DNA of 64,000 nt from contig JABAKD010000002.1 in NCBI GenBank assembly GCA_012845835.1, positions 10,638,620 through 10,702,619 on the forward strand, in the 5' to 3' direction. The notes below the pieces were generated by a model. That model was not told the origin of the DNA, searched no databases, and saw only the letters and a program-made list of their open reading frames with translations. Positions 30,601 to 38,810 of the stretch are shown here, piece after piece. The translations under genes and the position numbers were made by a program. The stretch comes from Undaria pinnatifida. Taxonomy: Eukaryota > Sar > Phaeophyceae > Laminariales > Alariaceae. The stretch's first letter is position 1, and each line of letters opens with the position of its first letter.

Positions 30601-32116
30601 ATAGTAGACGCATTTCAGGATGTAACCCTTTCTTGACGTGACTAATGAGGCGCGTTTTTGCCCTGCATGGCTAACAATCCTCTCCATTTCAGTGTACGTG
30701 GCAGCGCGGGACTTGAACAGCGCAGTCTTCTCAACCTTATTTTCTAGTGTGAGCGCACGGTAGCACACGGACTGTCACGGTATCCATGCCGCTCGCATGT
30801 GTGGCGATGCTCCTTTTGGCGTGTTGTGGATAGCTTGGTACTCAACAAGCAGCCCCTGAGCGTTGCTTTTGTCGTCAGTTGCTTTCGTCACCTTTTGCCC
30901 CGCTCATTTTCCCGCTCAAGTCTTGAAAGACGGGTGCTGCGATACACGGTGGCACTTTTTGGCCTGAAGGTTTTTGCCTCATGAGGGTCGTCGAATAAAT
31001 ATCTATCATACACAGTATCGTTTGTTGTTGTTCTCACATTACATTGACTCGCACCATCAAGTCCGTGGTCGCAGGACAGTCATCATTCACCCTGGACATG
31101 TATAATGGAAGAATACCCCAGGAAAAAAGCATGTATACTCGCAAGTATCTACGTTGGCCGTTGGATTGTTCGTTGGGTTGCCCTCCCGTTTTTTCTCGAA
31201 CCGGTGGAAAGTAGTACCTGGTACTCTGTTCGTATGGGACCGCGAAAACTACAAGTAATGGGCTGCAGCTTTATCAGTGTTTCTGTCTTCCTGGTAATAG
31301 GTTCTGGTACGGTATCAGGTATAAATGGTTCCCGCCAGTACCTGCTATTCGGTGGTTATGGAGTTAGTCGCGCTTTCACCACAGATAAAACCCGTCCGGT
31401 ATATCAGGAATCACTGTTCCCCTTGAGCATTCATATCAGCGAACCACCACTCGTGTCAAGAATTCATGGTTATGGTTCCCATGTACATAACACAAGTACA
31501 GCATCTTTGGTGGCAGTTTTCAATCGATGGAGCGCACTGTACGATACCGTACCATACCACATCATACCATACCATACCATACCATACCATACCATGCCAT
31601 ACCATGCCATACCATACCATACTATGCCATACCATACCATACTTCGAAGTACCAATCATACCCCATAACACAACACGCCAAGTGCCTAGTAGAGCACCTC
31701 TGACATTCTAACTGCCTTTTCTTGTTCATCTGCTTGCTCTCGTTCTTGTATTTCTGGTTGCGCATGTGCTTGTGCTTGTTGTTTGTTCTTGTGCGTGTTC
31801 TTGTTCGTGTGCTTGTTTTTGTTGTTATGTTGATTTTCATGTTCTTGTGCTTGTTATTTTTATTGTGATTGTTCCTCTTAACATTGCTCTTGTGCTTGTT
31901 TTCATTCTTGTTCTTGTTCTTGTTCTTGTTCTCGCTCTTGTTCTTGCTCTTATTATTTTCCCTCAGGCGCACGAGGACGCGGCGGCACGAGGCGAAGGTT
32001 GCGCCGTCCTCGACGGCAGCCTGGTAGAACGTCTTCACGCCGAGAACGCCCGACGAGTTATCGAGCTGCACGAATCCATCACCGCGCTTGAAGCGGGCCA
32101 GGGGGGTGCGCAGTAG
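15249..32116 (+). CDS. CitE/CLYBL-like lyase, mitochondrial type (whole gene span)
   Basis: Coding segments are 15249-15680, 21031-21168, 22208-22281, 23984-24133, 25099-25252, 29341-29409 and 31967-32116. All are bounded by GT/AG and their phases join without a break. The protein is of the HpcH/HpaI aldolase fold, citrate lyase beta-subunit-like family. Members cleave or form C-C bonds in malyl-, methylmalyl- or citramalyl-CoA type thioesters with Mg2+. Family landmarks are SVLYTPGSSRH (N-terminal strand), VVRIN, VVIPKVESAADV, CMIETPLGV, LGTSDLSRDL (metal-binding Glu and Asp), DGKTLIHPST and the C-terminal VERLHAENARR. The N-terminus MAAFIAVARRAGLVRNVKSS is basic and amphipathic like a mitochondrial transit peptide. 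The motif after IDLE that normally reads D-A-V-P-K-A-R is missing, so a short exon of whole codons must lie in the 5.3 kb first intron or has been lost. Substrate is not predictable from sequence. Confidence 0.9.
16203..17113. mobile_element. TIR element 1, Tc1/mariner-like, TA target
   Basis: Ends are CAGTGGGGGTTGCGG and its complement CCGCAACCCCCACTG, each flanked by TA. The inner TIR continues as 'tttaagatag', and subterminal repeats 'cgtgtttaaga' and 'atcttaaaccga' occur on both sides. CAGT ends and a TA duplication are typical of Tc1/mariner/pogo elements. The tandem unit to the right shows the unoccupied site (cctTTACCCTG at 17216-17226), supporting the boundary. It has no transposase, only the small ORF at 16443. 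Confidence 0.85.
16443..16628 (+). CDS. Small Cys/His-rich protein inside TIR element 1
   Basis: A 61-codon ORF from ATG to stop lying entirely within the transposon. Its Cys/His pattern is HRCRVCQVYLHGICG, then about 14 residues, then VCHGC: C-X2-C ... H-X2-C ... C-X2-C, as in treble-clef or PHD/RING-like zinc binders. I do not recognise the exact family. It may be a degenerate piece of a transposase DNA-binding or host-derived zinc finger. Base composition is more GC-rich than the surrounding element, which fits a captured segment. Whether it is expressed is unknown. Confidence 0.5.
   Translation: MPCAAGSKCAVVPDHTPGPPNFTTHRCRVCQVYLHGICGLADPRGDNEMQRVCHGCVNPDK
17116..17320 (+). repeat. Tandem unit of about 104 bp interrupted by TIR element 1
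   Basis: Two units starting 'ccctgtttcc' (17116 and about 17220) share 'gttatgctaccg', 'ctatcactgcaaacagcgtctt' and 'catgttttt.atgatgttgatcatgcc'. The tail of another unit lies left of the transposon at 16160-16202, so the element landed between units. Confidence 0.8.
18965..19170 (+). repeat. TTTCG-type pentanucleotide tract
   Basis: Imperfect (TTTCG/TTCCG/TTTTG)n array in the first intron of the CitE-like gene, preceded by a 12-base poly-C run at 18926. Confidence 0.85.
19735..20484. mobile_element. TIR element 2, TA-flanked, non-autonomous
   Basis: About 43 bp terminal inverted repeats start CAGTCGGAT on the left and end ATCCGACTG on the right. Both continue into an 'aaaacggccytttttcgactg' block. 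TA lies directly outside each end (19733-19734 and 20485-20486). Internal copies of TTCGACTG/CAGTCGAA fill the sub-terminal regions. No transposase frame is present. It interrupts a diverged repeat whose second copy lies at 20638-20750. Confidence 0.85.
20638..20755 (+). repeat. Repeat copy matching the flanks of TIR element 2
   Basis: 'ttggattccgttttctt' and 'aaccggac.tttg.a' here match the left flank (19686-19705) and the right flank (20540-20580) of TIR element 2. This block resembles the pre-insertion state. Confidence 0.55.
20755..20965 (+). repeat. GATCTG-rich dispersed repeat, copy 1
   Basis: Carries 'gatctgcat', 'gttgccgggtgagaaccg', 'gatctgcatgatctggcac' and 'acagatcccgc' in order. 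Related copies lie at 26650-27080, 29820-30030, 49075-49165 and 54060-54140. Confidence 0.6.
21031..21168 (+). CDS. CitE-like gene exon (third in family order)
   Basis: 46 codons, phase 0 at both ends. Encodes KAVVVRINSLDSPWGEDD and the strand VVIPK. The Arg of VRIN normally contacts the CoA or substrate carboxylate. The acceptor is gtcag|gtg, the donor aag|gtgcct. Confidence 0.88.
21169..22207 (+). other. CitE-like intron between exons at 21.1 and 22.2 kb
   Basis: About 1 kb without recognised elements. The stretch 21777-21840 is faintly tRNA-like but does not fold into a cloverleaf by eye. Confidence 0.5.
22208..22281 (+). CDS. CitE-like gene exon VESAADV
   Basis: 74 bases, phase 0 in and phase 2 out. 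Encodes VESAADVRRVADLLRQHGG; the Glu of VES is a conserved metal or substrate contact in the family. The Trp codon TGG is split with the next exon. Confidence 0.9.
22320..23510 (+). repeat. 95 bp minisatellite rich in GGTACCCGGGT
   Basis: About 12-13 diverged units with a period near 94-95 bp. Each unit has 'gtttaggtcatactcgggtag', 'acccgggtacccc.agagtacat', 'ccctacttaacacg' and 'ataccctggggtacccgggt'. The units are internally palindromic (ACCCGGGT, GGTACC). The array fills the intron before exon 23984. A single relic unit sits at 30050-30150. Confidence 0.9.
23655..23750 (+). repeat. Echo of the next exon start (intron end + exon)
   Basis: Contains 'gccgcttcgctgaaaccg' and then 'tcaggtgcataatcgaaactcc', matching the intron end and the exon start at 23912-24002 with three changes. 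The exon copy is soon interrupted, so it is a decayed partial duplication. A third partial copy of the intron part lies at about 23800-23905. Confidence 0.75.
23984..24133 (+). CDS. CitE-like gene exon CMIETPLGV
   Basis: 150 bases, phase 2 in and phase 2 out. Encodes CMIETPLGVTRANEIASA and LVLGTSDLSRDLQAN. The Glu of MIET and the Asp of SDLSRDL are the Mg2+ ligands of CitE-like lyases. The donor is acag|gttcgt. Confidence 0.92.
24134..25098 (+). other. CitE-like intron at 24.1-25.1 kb
   Basis: Holds a GGTGGT-rich stretch at 24160-24200, poly-C runs at 24379-24396 and 24967-24988, and the second copy of repeat family C at 24850-24965. Confidence 0.6.
25099..25252 (+). CDS. CitE-like gene exon LDGVHLDMTD
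   Basis: 154 bases, phase 2 in and phase 0 out. Encodes LSRCILAARTYGLRCLDGV, then DMTDAEGFERSCRQGRDMG and DGKTLIHPST, the conserved C-terminal part of the barrel. The acceptor is atttag|cct, the donor acg|gtgagc. Confidence 0.92.
25605..25740 (+). repeat. Echo of exon 25099-25252 and its donor flank
   Basis: 'ttcgagcggttctgtcggca', 'gacgggaagac' and 'cgcttat' repeat the 3' half of the exon. 'cgagtca' and 'ttttggagt' repeat the following intron bases (25250-25300). The donor GT is destroyed and the frame is shifted, so this is a non-functional segmental duplicate about 430 bp downstream of its source. Confidence 0.8.
25724..25891 (+). repeat. 62 bp direct duplication
   Basis: Units at 25724-25786 and 25829-25891, both 'ttttggagtttggggtggat' through 'acatacaaactattt', are nearly identical, so recent. 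They start inside the exon echo just upstream. Confidence 0.85.
25960..26125 (+). repeat. About 80 bp tandem duplication, CCCAACC-rich
   Basis: 'ccgcctgacaa.gc' followed by 'aaccccgcctatcc.aaccca' and 'acccaat.ttt' occurs twice in tandem with substitutions. Confidence 0.65.
26650..27300 (+). repeat. GATCTG-rich dispersed repeat, copies 2-3 and GATCTGT array
   Basis: 26665-26790 repeats the order seen at 20790-20940 ('gttgccgagtgatcaccgg', 'acagatcccgc'). 26820-27080 holds an inverted-looking relative. 27120-27300 is a loose array of 'gatctgtgagatgttatct' units. Confidence 0.6.
27778..28095 (+). mobile_element. tRNA-derived SINE-like element, copy 1
   Basis: The head 'cgccccggtggtccagtggtta' looks like a pol III A box. 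About 45 bases on, 'gagttcgattcccacc' looks like a B box. The body then has 'caacaaagatgattaactgc', 'gctgaactcttcccgcgata' and further shared blocks. The same order occurs at 28148, 40332 and, on the minus strand, 51925. The exact 3' end was not set. Confidence 0.65.
28148..28480 (+). mobile_element. SINE-like element, copy 2 (diverged)
   Basis: Head 'cgcccctggtggttcaatag', B-box-like 'gctttgagccccgcaag', then 'gcgcgataaaaatggaggc' and 'tgtgaccactgcttgtcgag', matching copy 3 at 40332 in order. Confidence 0.5.
29341..29409 (+). CDS. CitE-like gene exon VAVANWFFGP
   Basis: 69 bases, phase 0 both ends. Encodes VAVANWFFGPNASEVEQAYR and VVE, matching the family segment after HPS (usually ANxxFxPSxxEVxxAxxVVE). 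The acceptor is cccag|gtt, the donor gag|gtgagg. Confidence 0.88.
29450..29545 (-). repeat. Dispersed repeat family A, inverted copy
   Basis: Its reverse complement contains 'ctcattcagaaaacaaaaa', 'gacgaaaagtgctacc' and 'catcgtagcacgcgtc', matching 1840-1905 closely. A 35 bp direct duplication ('catcccgttagcaatgttgt') follows at 29597-29665. Confidence 0.7.
29820..30030 (+). repeat. GATCTG-rich dispersed repeat, copy 4
   Basis: 'cctatacgatctgcatggc', 'gttgccggctgagaaccgga', 'gatctgaatgatctgaacga' and 'ggacctagatgatct' follow the order of the copy at 20755. Confidence 0.6.
30245..30437 (+). mobile_element. 202-bp-type short element, diverged copy
   Basis: Matches the inserted element at 37025-37226: 'ggtagggacagctc', 'gcgcacgacgtgtatgaaaa', 'tacgtggaagtgtggtga', 'tttatttttgcccatc' and 'cggaggatgtaaaaataaa'. 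The A-rich end fits a SINE-like retroposon. Confidence 0.75.
31018..31130 (+). repeat. Dispersed block 'ttgttgttctcacatta'
   Basis: Shares 'tcaagtccgtggtcgcagga' and 'gaataccccagg' with the SINE-like element at 40545-40690 and with 54447-54570. Probably a fragment of the same retroposon family. Confidence 0.6.
31540..31655 (+). repeat. CCATA pentanucleotide microsatellite
   Basis: (ATACC/ATGCC)n array just before the last exon of the CitE-like gene. Open frames in it on both strands are repeat artefacts. Confidence 0.9.
31720..31966 (+). repeat. CTTGTT-rich pyrimidine tract at intron end
   Basis: Loose (TTCTTG)n array ending at the acceptor ccctcag of the last CitE-like exon. It probably doubles as an extended polypyrimidine tract. 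Confidence 0.75.
31967..32116 (+). CDS. CitE-like gene last exon
   Basis: 50 codons including the TAG stop. Encodes AHEDAAARGEGCAVLDGSLV and ERLHAENARRVIELHESI, the typical C-terminal helices of CitE/CLYBL proteins (GxGVxxxDGxLVExLHxxxAxR). The final AGQGGAQ is not conserved. Confidence 0.92.
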   Translation, partial: AHEDAAARGEGCAVLDGSLVERLHAENARRVIELHESITALEAGQGGAQ

Positions 32117-32245
32117 CAGCGCCCGCAGTGCTTGCGATGCCGTTATTCAGCATCCTCCCACTCCTAGTATGGATGAAGCGGACCAGGGGGAGATGTAGTA
32201 GCGATAACTGCAGAGCGTGCGATGCTTTTATTCAGCATCCTCCGT
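32089..32245 (+). repeat. Tandem duplication of the CitE-like gene 3' end
   Basis: The end of the last exon plus 3' flank ('gaagcgg.ccaggggg', 'agtagc', 'tgcgatgc.tttattcagcat') is repeated at about 32173-32245. A looser series of 'gatgaagctg..c' units continues to about 32560. The second copy lies beyond the stop codon. Confidence 0.75.
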
Positions 32246-34051
32246 GTCTTACGAGTAGGGGTGAATCTGTTCTCCGTCGGAGGACTTAACAGAGCTGTAT
32301 CGCTCGGCACGACGTTTGTTTATAGCCTACAGCTCCGGGAAGTCTTCATGCAACCCCCTCCGACTACTAGGACTATTACTAGGGAATAGTGATGAAGCTC
32401 CTCCTCGGTCAAAGTGGAGAGCTGTTTTTCCCTGGAATATTTCCGACTGTAGACTGCTATGGCTAGTCGGCTAGCACCCCCCGACTATTGATATGGAATA
32501 GGGAATAGGGATGAAGCTGTTCCACCGCCATAGTGGAGAACTTATACAGTGTCTATACCTCTCTGGAGATAAGTGTGGAGATGGTTCGCGTAGTAATGTG
32601 AATGCTCAACGTTGCTTGCATTTACGCCCAGAGTGGGAGACTACCGTAATCTACACCCCGCGTTGTTGGGTTTCCAACCCGCTTTGATGGCGTGGGGGGG
32701 TGTGGGGTTACAGAACACATCGCTGGTAACATTGCGACACCCACAGATTGGTAGACAGTAGTGGTTCCTCTATAGTGCCGGTTGAGTAGTGCCGGTCGCT
32801 ATAGTGCCTATGAAATCGTTTGGAACATACCAATTATGGGTGCATACCATATGTATGCCGGTTGTCGCTTTAGGGCCGTGTGTGCCGGCTGGTATATACC
32901 GGCAATACGCCGCAGCTCCGAAAAATGATATAATATTTGGTCTTGCGAGGAATCGCCCCTTTGACGCTGCGCTGCATGCTAGGTGTCGGGAGTCAAGCTA
33001 GTTGGAGTTGCGACGGGATCCTTTCTGCAGCGATGAAATCGGCCTTGCGAGCGAACCCTTTCAAGCTGCACCTAAGGGTTGGGCGAGTCAAACTACTTGG
33101 AATTTGTGTTGGGTCATTTTTGCAGCGGTAGGAGGATGCTATTGTTCTGGAGCGGTCCCGCCACGGTGGGGAGTGGGGTGGGATGGGGACTGATATCACC
33201 CGGTGTGAACTCGCGGTGGGTCCGTGCGTGTGGTTATGTACTGTTGAGCTGCGCGTGCATGCCATCGGCCCCGAGTAAAAACAAGTGTTCATCGTGCAAG
33301 ACACCTTTACATCATGTATTTGCTCGATGTACACCATAAATATTGTGCACATCTAATAACAGAATAATTATTATCAGAAAACGAGCAAACATAAAAGAGA
33401 GGTGGGGGTTTCGAGGAGGGGGGGGGAGATAAATTTGGGAGCGATCACACTGAAGTTTTGTGTGATATTCGCTCTTTTCTTGTTTAAGAACGTGGTATAC
33501 GCGCCCGTTTCTTATTGATTCTTGTGGGATCCATATTTGGCGGTAAAAAAGGCGACAAGAAAAGCGACCATAGGAATAACGAATAGTGCGATTTTATCAA
33601 GAGAGTACCACTCTGTCCGGAAACATAAGCAACTTTTGGACATTAACATTAAAATGAAATGTTGCAAAACAAGCACTCATATTTACGGGAGAGTGGTAGC
33701 CATAGATTGCCGCACTACAAGCCTCGCCATGTTGTGCATCTATCCGTGGTACGTACAGCTCCTTCCACCGCAATTCGGACGTAAAACCGTACCAGGCACC
33801 AGGTACACCGGCAACTCGGGCTGCTTGATGTGTTGGATCGATGCTGTAATGGAACAACGCTACGGTAGGGCGGGGTCACTTTCGGGGTCACTTTTTGCGA
33901 TGGCTCGAGCTCACTCGCACGAGCGAACCCCCTGCTCCCTTTGGCGGTCTTTGGCTTTCGTTCCTTCGTTATGTATCAATTTTGCTATAATTAGTGAATC
34001 CGAAATGGAATGGGTAGCCACGCTGCGCTAAACGCGTCAGTAGCGAGCTTA

Positions 34052-34201
34052 CCACTTATTCGAGAAAATGGTTGACGCACACCGTGTACGAGACGAAGCC
34101 TATGATACAACGGTTGGTTGGTTGCGTTTCATTGGGTTAGGCTTAGGGTATACCGGTACATAATTTAAAGAGCATGCTAACTATTTTCTCGAATAAAGTG
34201 G
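34052..34201. mobile_element. 150 bp MITE with TA target
   Basis: The left end CCACTTATTCGAGAAAATGG and right end CTATTTTCTCGAATAAAGTGG are inverted repeats differing by one indel and one base. Both are flanked by TA. No coding capacity. Confidence 0.85.
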
Positions 34202-34659
34202 TAAAAGGTACCCTCAAACGCATCGCCTATAAAGTATTTTCGTCGGTGAGGTATATTAATAGCCACACGTCCGAGTGGCTCAAATCCGGTGGTGCAAAAG
34301 GGGGGTATTGACATGTAGTAACATCCCCCCTACAATACCATAGCACCAAGTGGTGAACCAACGTTTATTTTGTTACGCTTCTTCCCGATACGAAGAGTCA
34401 GAGGGGTTGAATATGTGCCGTTTACTCTGGAGGATGCTGTCGTCGACGTCCGTTTGTTTTCGGCGTTTTGCCCTGAAACCCCGAAGGAGCTGTTGTGTGC
34501 CCGTTGAGCTGAAGGAATATATGGGGGCGTTGTACGCTGTTTTACGCCAGTTCAGACCTCAGGCACGTGCTTGGCCAATATCATACCACTCTTAGATTCA
34601 TACCAGGTATGCACTTGTTATTCTAGTTATATAGGAGCTTTTGGGTGACCATGTTTTAG

Positions 34660-34845
34660 GCGAGAGAGGAGGGGGAAGCAGGAACGCGTGGGGGCGGAGG
34701 GGGAAGCAGGGCGAGGGGACGGGGTGGGGCAGGTCAAAAAGGGAAGGGGGGCAGGAGGGGGGGGGGAGGAGCAGGGGAGGGGCAGGGGGAGGCAATAAGG
34801 GGGGCGGAGTGGGGGGGGGGGCAAGAAGGGAAGGAAGTTGGTGGT
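34660..34845 (+). repeat. G-rich purine tract
   Basis: Nearly pure purine with many GGGG runs (runs of 10-11 G at 34757 and 34811), so it could form G-quadruplexes or triplex DNA. A similar tract lies at 54975-55060. Confidence 0.8.
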
Positions 34846-36816
34846 TGCGAAAAGGCCCAATAAACAATATATAGAAGATGTGGTTCCCTCTGTTCACCGT
34901 GGCGCGGTTTAGAGAATGAAGTAACACAGCTGCTTCTAGTACCCGCGAGTCTAAAGTAGCCCCCCCCAACTTTTCGTTAACGAAATCGGTGCTTTGGAAA
35001 CCAGCTCCCGGCCGGATCTCCCGAAGTACGGTGTCCCTTGCCACCCCAACGTCGTCGTTCGATACTCCTTTGCAAACCACAAAATACATCAAGATATACG
35101 TTTTTCGTATCATCCTTCCTCGTGTCGAGCAGCCATGAAACATTCAATAATCAATGTTTTTTTTGGGGGGGTATCATCGTAGAATGAGCCCCTTTTGCTT
35201 GGTCATTACTTCCGCACCTACCTTGGGGTGGGGGGGAGCACGCGCGCGATATCCTTGCGCCTGATCTCGCGCTGTTAACCCCTTTAGAGCCCCCGAACCC
35301 ATCCCTTTACTAAATCCAAGTAATTTTGTCCCCAAAACAGGTTTCCAGTTGCAAAGGGGTTAACCGTAGTTCGACGACTTTTGACATAAACAAAGCAATA
35401 CGATAGTAGTAGCGGGGGTCCCTTTTGCGGCCTTTTTTTGCAGTGCCTCGAGGTCACTCGCGCGAGTGACTCCCTGTTCCTTTGCGGGCTTAGGCTTCCG
35501 GGCTGTTTACTTGTAACATTCTCGATATCAACACGGAAAGGGATATGGTTAGTTAGCTACACGCTGCGCCACTAAAATCGCCCAAAAGTAAATAAATGAA
35601 GCGTTTTTTCAGCGAGGCACAGAGTCACTTCGAGATGCGAGTGGTTCTGATCGGACTCGGTGTAATATGTTGAAATAGAGTGGTTACCCCCTAGCTACCA
35701 CACACAGCCTTCCTGTTTTACCTCAGTACTATTAATAGTAATTTCATTTTTTATATTAGTACTAAGCAGTACTAGTTTTATTGTACAGACAGGCTGTCGT
35801 GTGTCGTTCGTACGTACGCATATACATGCATGCGCGGCTGGATTATTTTCAGGAGCGTCTCGTTACACGTAGTAAGTAATGTCGTTCAGCCGGTTATCAA
35901 CTAACAACGTGGTGGTTAGTAGGTTGAGGTCGAGGAGCTATAGTACGAAAGGGGGGAGTGGGCGCGCTTAGCGCCCTTCCTGCCCTTTTTATGCTGAAAA
36001 CTTAGCTGCTAATAATAATGCTGAAATCTCGGCGTCGAACGGCTCGTCGAGTGATGCGCAACCCTGAGTTAATTCGCGCGATTCCAAGACCATCGGACAA
36101 TTAAATAAATGGAAGTGATCGCAGCAGACCTCCAAGCGCCAGTCGGCGTTCGTTCGTTTGTTTCGTGGCTCGAGAAAAAACATGACATCCTTCATTCATT
36201 CAGCGAAAATACGCATCATCTGTGCGTGGTTCATCTGGGTTCGTTGCTATAAATATTAATTATTATTACGTATGTATGCTGCTGCTGATTGATTGTGATG
36301 ATGCTGTCGGTCGCAGCAGCCAGCAGTGTTGCGTGGATCTTGTTTATTTGTTGAATAATAATATGTGCGAGCTTGCTTGCTTTCCTCCCCACCTACGCCT
36401 TGCGAGCTGTCCGGGAACAATGAACGGTATTAAATCATTATTGTACTATTTCCGAATAAACGGATCGCATTCAATACCTTCTACGTATCATACAGCAGCA
36501 GCAATGATATACTGTGACCACGGACGGACTTGATTGTGCGAGTTAATTTGAGAACAACAACAACTGTTGTACCAACACCGGCAAAGACTGCATGCTTGGA
36601 GTTATACCAAGTCAGTGGGTCAGCTGCTTAGCAGCTAGCTGCCGCTTCAGACAGAGCCAGCCGCACGTACCTTGGAAGAGGCGGACCGGCGGCGAGTAAA
36701 TTGTGAGAATAAAACACCACGTCGTCGACCTTTTTCATCAGTTTTCGTGTTCCCGTTTATAATGCCGCGCCTGCTTCTTGCCGGCAAGATGATACGATCA
36801 GTTATTATAGAGTATG

Positions 36817-37310
36817 AAAAAAATTAACTTACACTCCAGCTGTGAGATCGAATATTTTGTCGAAACTCATCTTTGCAAGCTGTGTGTGATACTCCGATCG
36901 CGCGTATTACGGGTTGTGTGTCCTCATTGAGGATATAGGTCGGCGACTCCCCTTGCAACTACAGTGTAGCTATCAGGGTCAACAGGGTGATGTTAGGCAG
37001 TCTGTGCGCGGAAACTATAAAACCTACGAAGACCACCGATAGGGACAGCTCATCACGCTATACCTACAATGGGACCCGAAGGGTGCGCCAGCCAGCGTTG
37101 GGCTGCGAAAGCAACTGAGTTAAATCGACACACGACGCGTATGAAAATACGTGGAAGTGTGGTGAGCTGAAGCTTTATTTTTCCCCATCCGCCGGAGGAT
37201 AAAAAAAATTAATGTATATATATATGTAAAACCCGTTTCTGAGGGGGACAAAATCTGGCAGCTGTGGAAGGAAATGCATCAGTTTATCAAGTGAATCCTG
37301 TAAGTCGAAT
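36817..37310 (+). repeat. Dispersed repeat D, filled copy
   Basis: About 285 bp of repeat sequence ('ctccagctgtgagatcgaat' to 'gtgaatcctgtaagtcgaat') split by the element at 37025-37226. The same sequence without the insertion is at 54639-54924, at roughly 90% identity by eye. Confidence 0.9.
37025..37226 (+). mobile_element. 202 bp insertion with 7 bp target-site duplication
   Basis: TAAAACC stands on both sides (37018-37024, 37227-37233) but only once in the uninterrupted repeat at 54841-54847, so ends are exact. The element starts 'tacgaagacc' and ends in A-rich/(TA)n sequence. No terminal inverted repeats are seen. The A/T-rich tail and variable-sequence TSD favour a SINE-like retroposon. 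A diverged copy is at 30245-30437. Confidence 0.88.
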
Positions 37311-37677
37311 ATCCATAATGCTGTCTATTATTAGTACGTTTTATATACAGGTATATACGTAGCAGGTCGGTCAGCTAGATGTCTCACTGTAACCCCAAGA
37401 CTAGCCGGAACTATAGACTACATATATGTCGTGCAGATATACAACAATACATGTTTCGTCAAGTGCTTTTTGGTGTAAAGAGGAGAAGTTTTTTGTCACA
37501 CATGACTGGTGACTCGCTGCGCCAGAAGGCACTTGGCGATCGTCGGAAGTGGCGGAATGTTTTATCACATTTGACCGCGCGAGAAGTCACTTGACGATGG
37601 TCGGGAGTGGCGGAATGTTTTGTCACACTTGACTGGTGGAATGTCCATCGCTACAGACGTGGTTTGCTTGACCAAAC

Positions 37678-38118
37678 TTAGTTTACGTTGTAGACCCCCT
37701 GCAATCCATGGCCACTACTGTGAACGTCCCGAGGCCAAAGCCCTCTCCAACCGTCGGGGGCGTCATACGCTTCCCGTGCGTCCCATAGGGTGGCGTACGC
37801 CACTCTTCTCCCCCGCGTGTCGATGGTTACTGTCGCTGGCGCTTTTCGGCGCAGTTCCGCGAGCGCGTTGATGGCGTCCATTGGGGGGTGGAAGGCGTCC
37901 TTCATGAAATCGCGGGCGGCGCCTCTGTCGCGCAATACAGCACTCGGCAAGACTATGAATAGGCCCCCAAGAGTTTTACCCCTAGATACAGCGGTGTACC
38001 CCTGGCCCTGGGCGAAGAATCCTCTACTCGGAATCCACACGGCAACCCGCTCGAACCCAACACCCTGTACCCTATGTATGGTCATACAAGCGGCGACCAT
38101 GAGCGGCCACTGTTTCAC
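37678..38118 (-). pseudogene. PIF1/Helitron-type helicase C-terminal fragment
   Basis: The frame holds ACMTIHRVQGVGFERVAVW and GQGYTAVSRGKTLGGLFI, which correspond to the last helicase motifs of PIF1-like superfamily 1 helicases (normally A-x-T-I-H-K-x-Q-G and Q-x-Y-V-A-L-S-R). The Arg finger of SR is present. Upstream motifs (Walker A and B) were not found within range. It may be part of a Helitron or a host PIF1 relic; the OTU exon 700 bp upstream on the same strand favours a mobile element. Confidence 0.65.
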
Positions 38119-38379
38119 TATGTACGCTCCGCTGACGGCAACTCCCCTGCAGAACGGCGGTCACGTGAAGCACGATGAAGTTGGCGATTTCATTTTTGAG
38201 GCGGAGAATGTCGCCGAGAGGATGCTCGTATTTAGTCCCCTGTAAAGGTAACAGCAGAATTCGGCGGGCAAGGCCGCATGGTGTGAGGACAATGTGCGCA
38301 TGGGTTACGTTGTACGCAGGTGTAGGATGTAACGTGCTGAAAGACAAGAACCATTGTTACAGGACGCCCAGACGTAGCT

Positions 38380-38690
38380 GGAGACGCCTACACACATAGG
38401 ACATGACGCATAAACAGGCGACGGAAGGGATTTGCACCCCAGGAACGCCGGTGGAAGGTGAGGTAGTATGGCGGGTTCGAACAGTTTCGAACACGCACGC
38501 GTACGCTACAAACGCAAGCACAGGACGCACACACATAGCTGGAGACGCCTACATACATAGGAGATGATGGATACACAGGTGACGGAACGCATTTGCACCG
38601 CAGGAACGCTGGTGGAAGGTGAGGTAGTAGACTTTAGCAGGTTCGAAGAAGTACGGGTATGCTACAAACGCAAACACACGGGAGTACTGC
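38380..38690 (+). repeat. 155 bp tandem duplication
   Basis: 'tagctggagacgcctacayacatagga', 'caggaacgc.ggtggaagg' and 'gctacaaacgca' occur in both units (38380-38534, 38535-38690), with many substitutions. Confidence 0.8.
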
Positions 38691-38810
38691 TGCGCTACAC
38701 ATGTACGTACTCTACACACGCGGCGAGAGCGGTGTGCACGCCGCTGTACATACAAACACAGCTGTGACCATGCTGAGTGCGTAGCGTATAAGCAATGCCG
38801 TGTACATACC

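Larger units (their letters stand above)
32246..37677. other. Intergenic region, no host gene seen
   Basis: Holds a diverged 108 bp tandem duplication (32930-33135), a MITE (34052), a G-rich tract (34660-34845), a dispersed repeat pair (33860-34030 and 35410-35570) and the filled insertion site at 37025. Open frames are short and unlike proteins. Confidence 0.6.

Noticed and set aside
31456..31671. Frames encoding Tyr-Gly-Met-Val-Trp or Tyr-His-Thr-Ile-Pro repeats
   Set aside because: Products of the CCATA pentanucleotide microsatellite.
33522..34031. 169-codon plus-strand frame
   Set aside because: No recognisable domain, overlaps a dispersed repeat (33860-34030), and base composition is not gene-like.
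34262..34290. tRNA-Ser/Leu-like A box 'gtccgagtggct'
   Set aside because: No matching B box or acceptor stem downstream.
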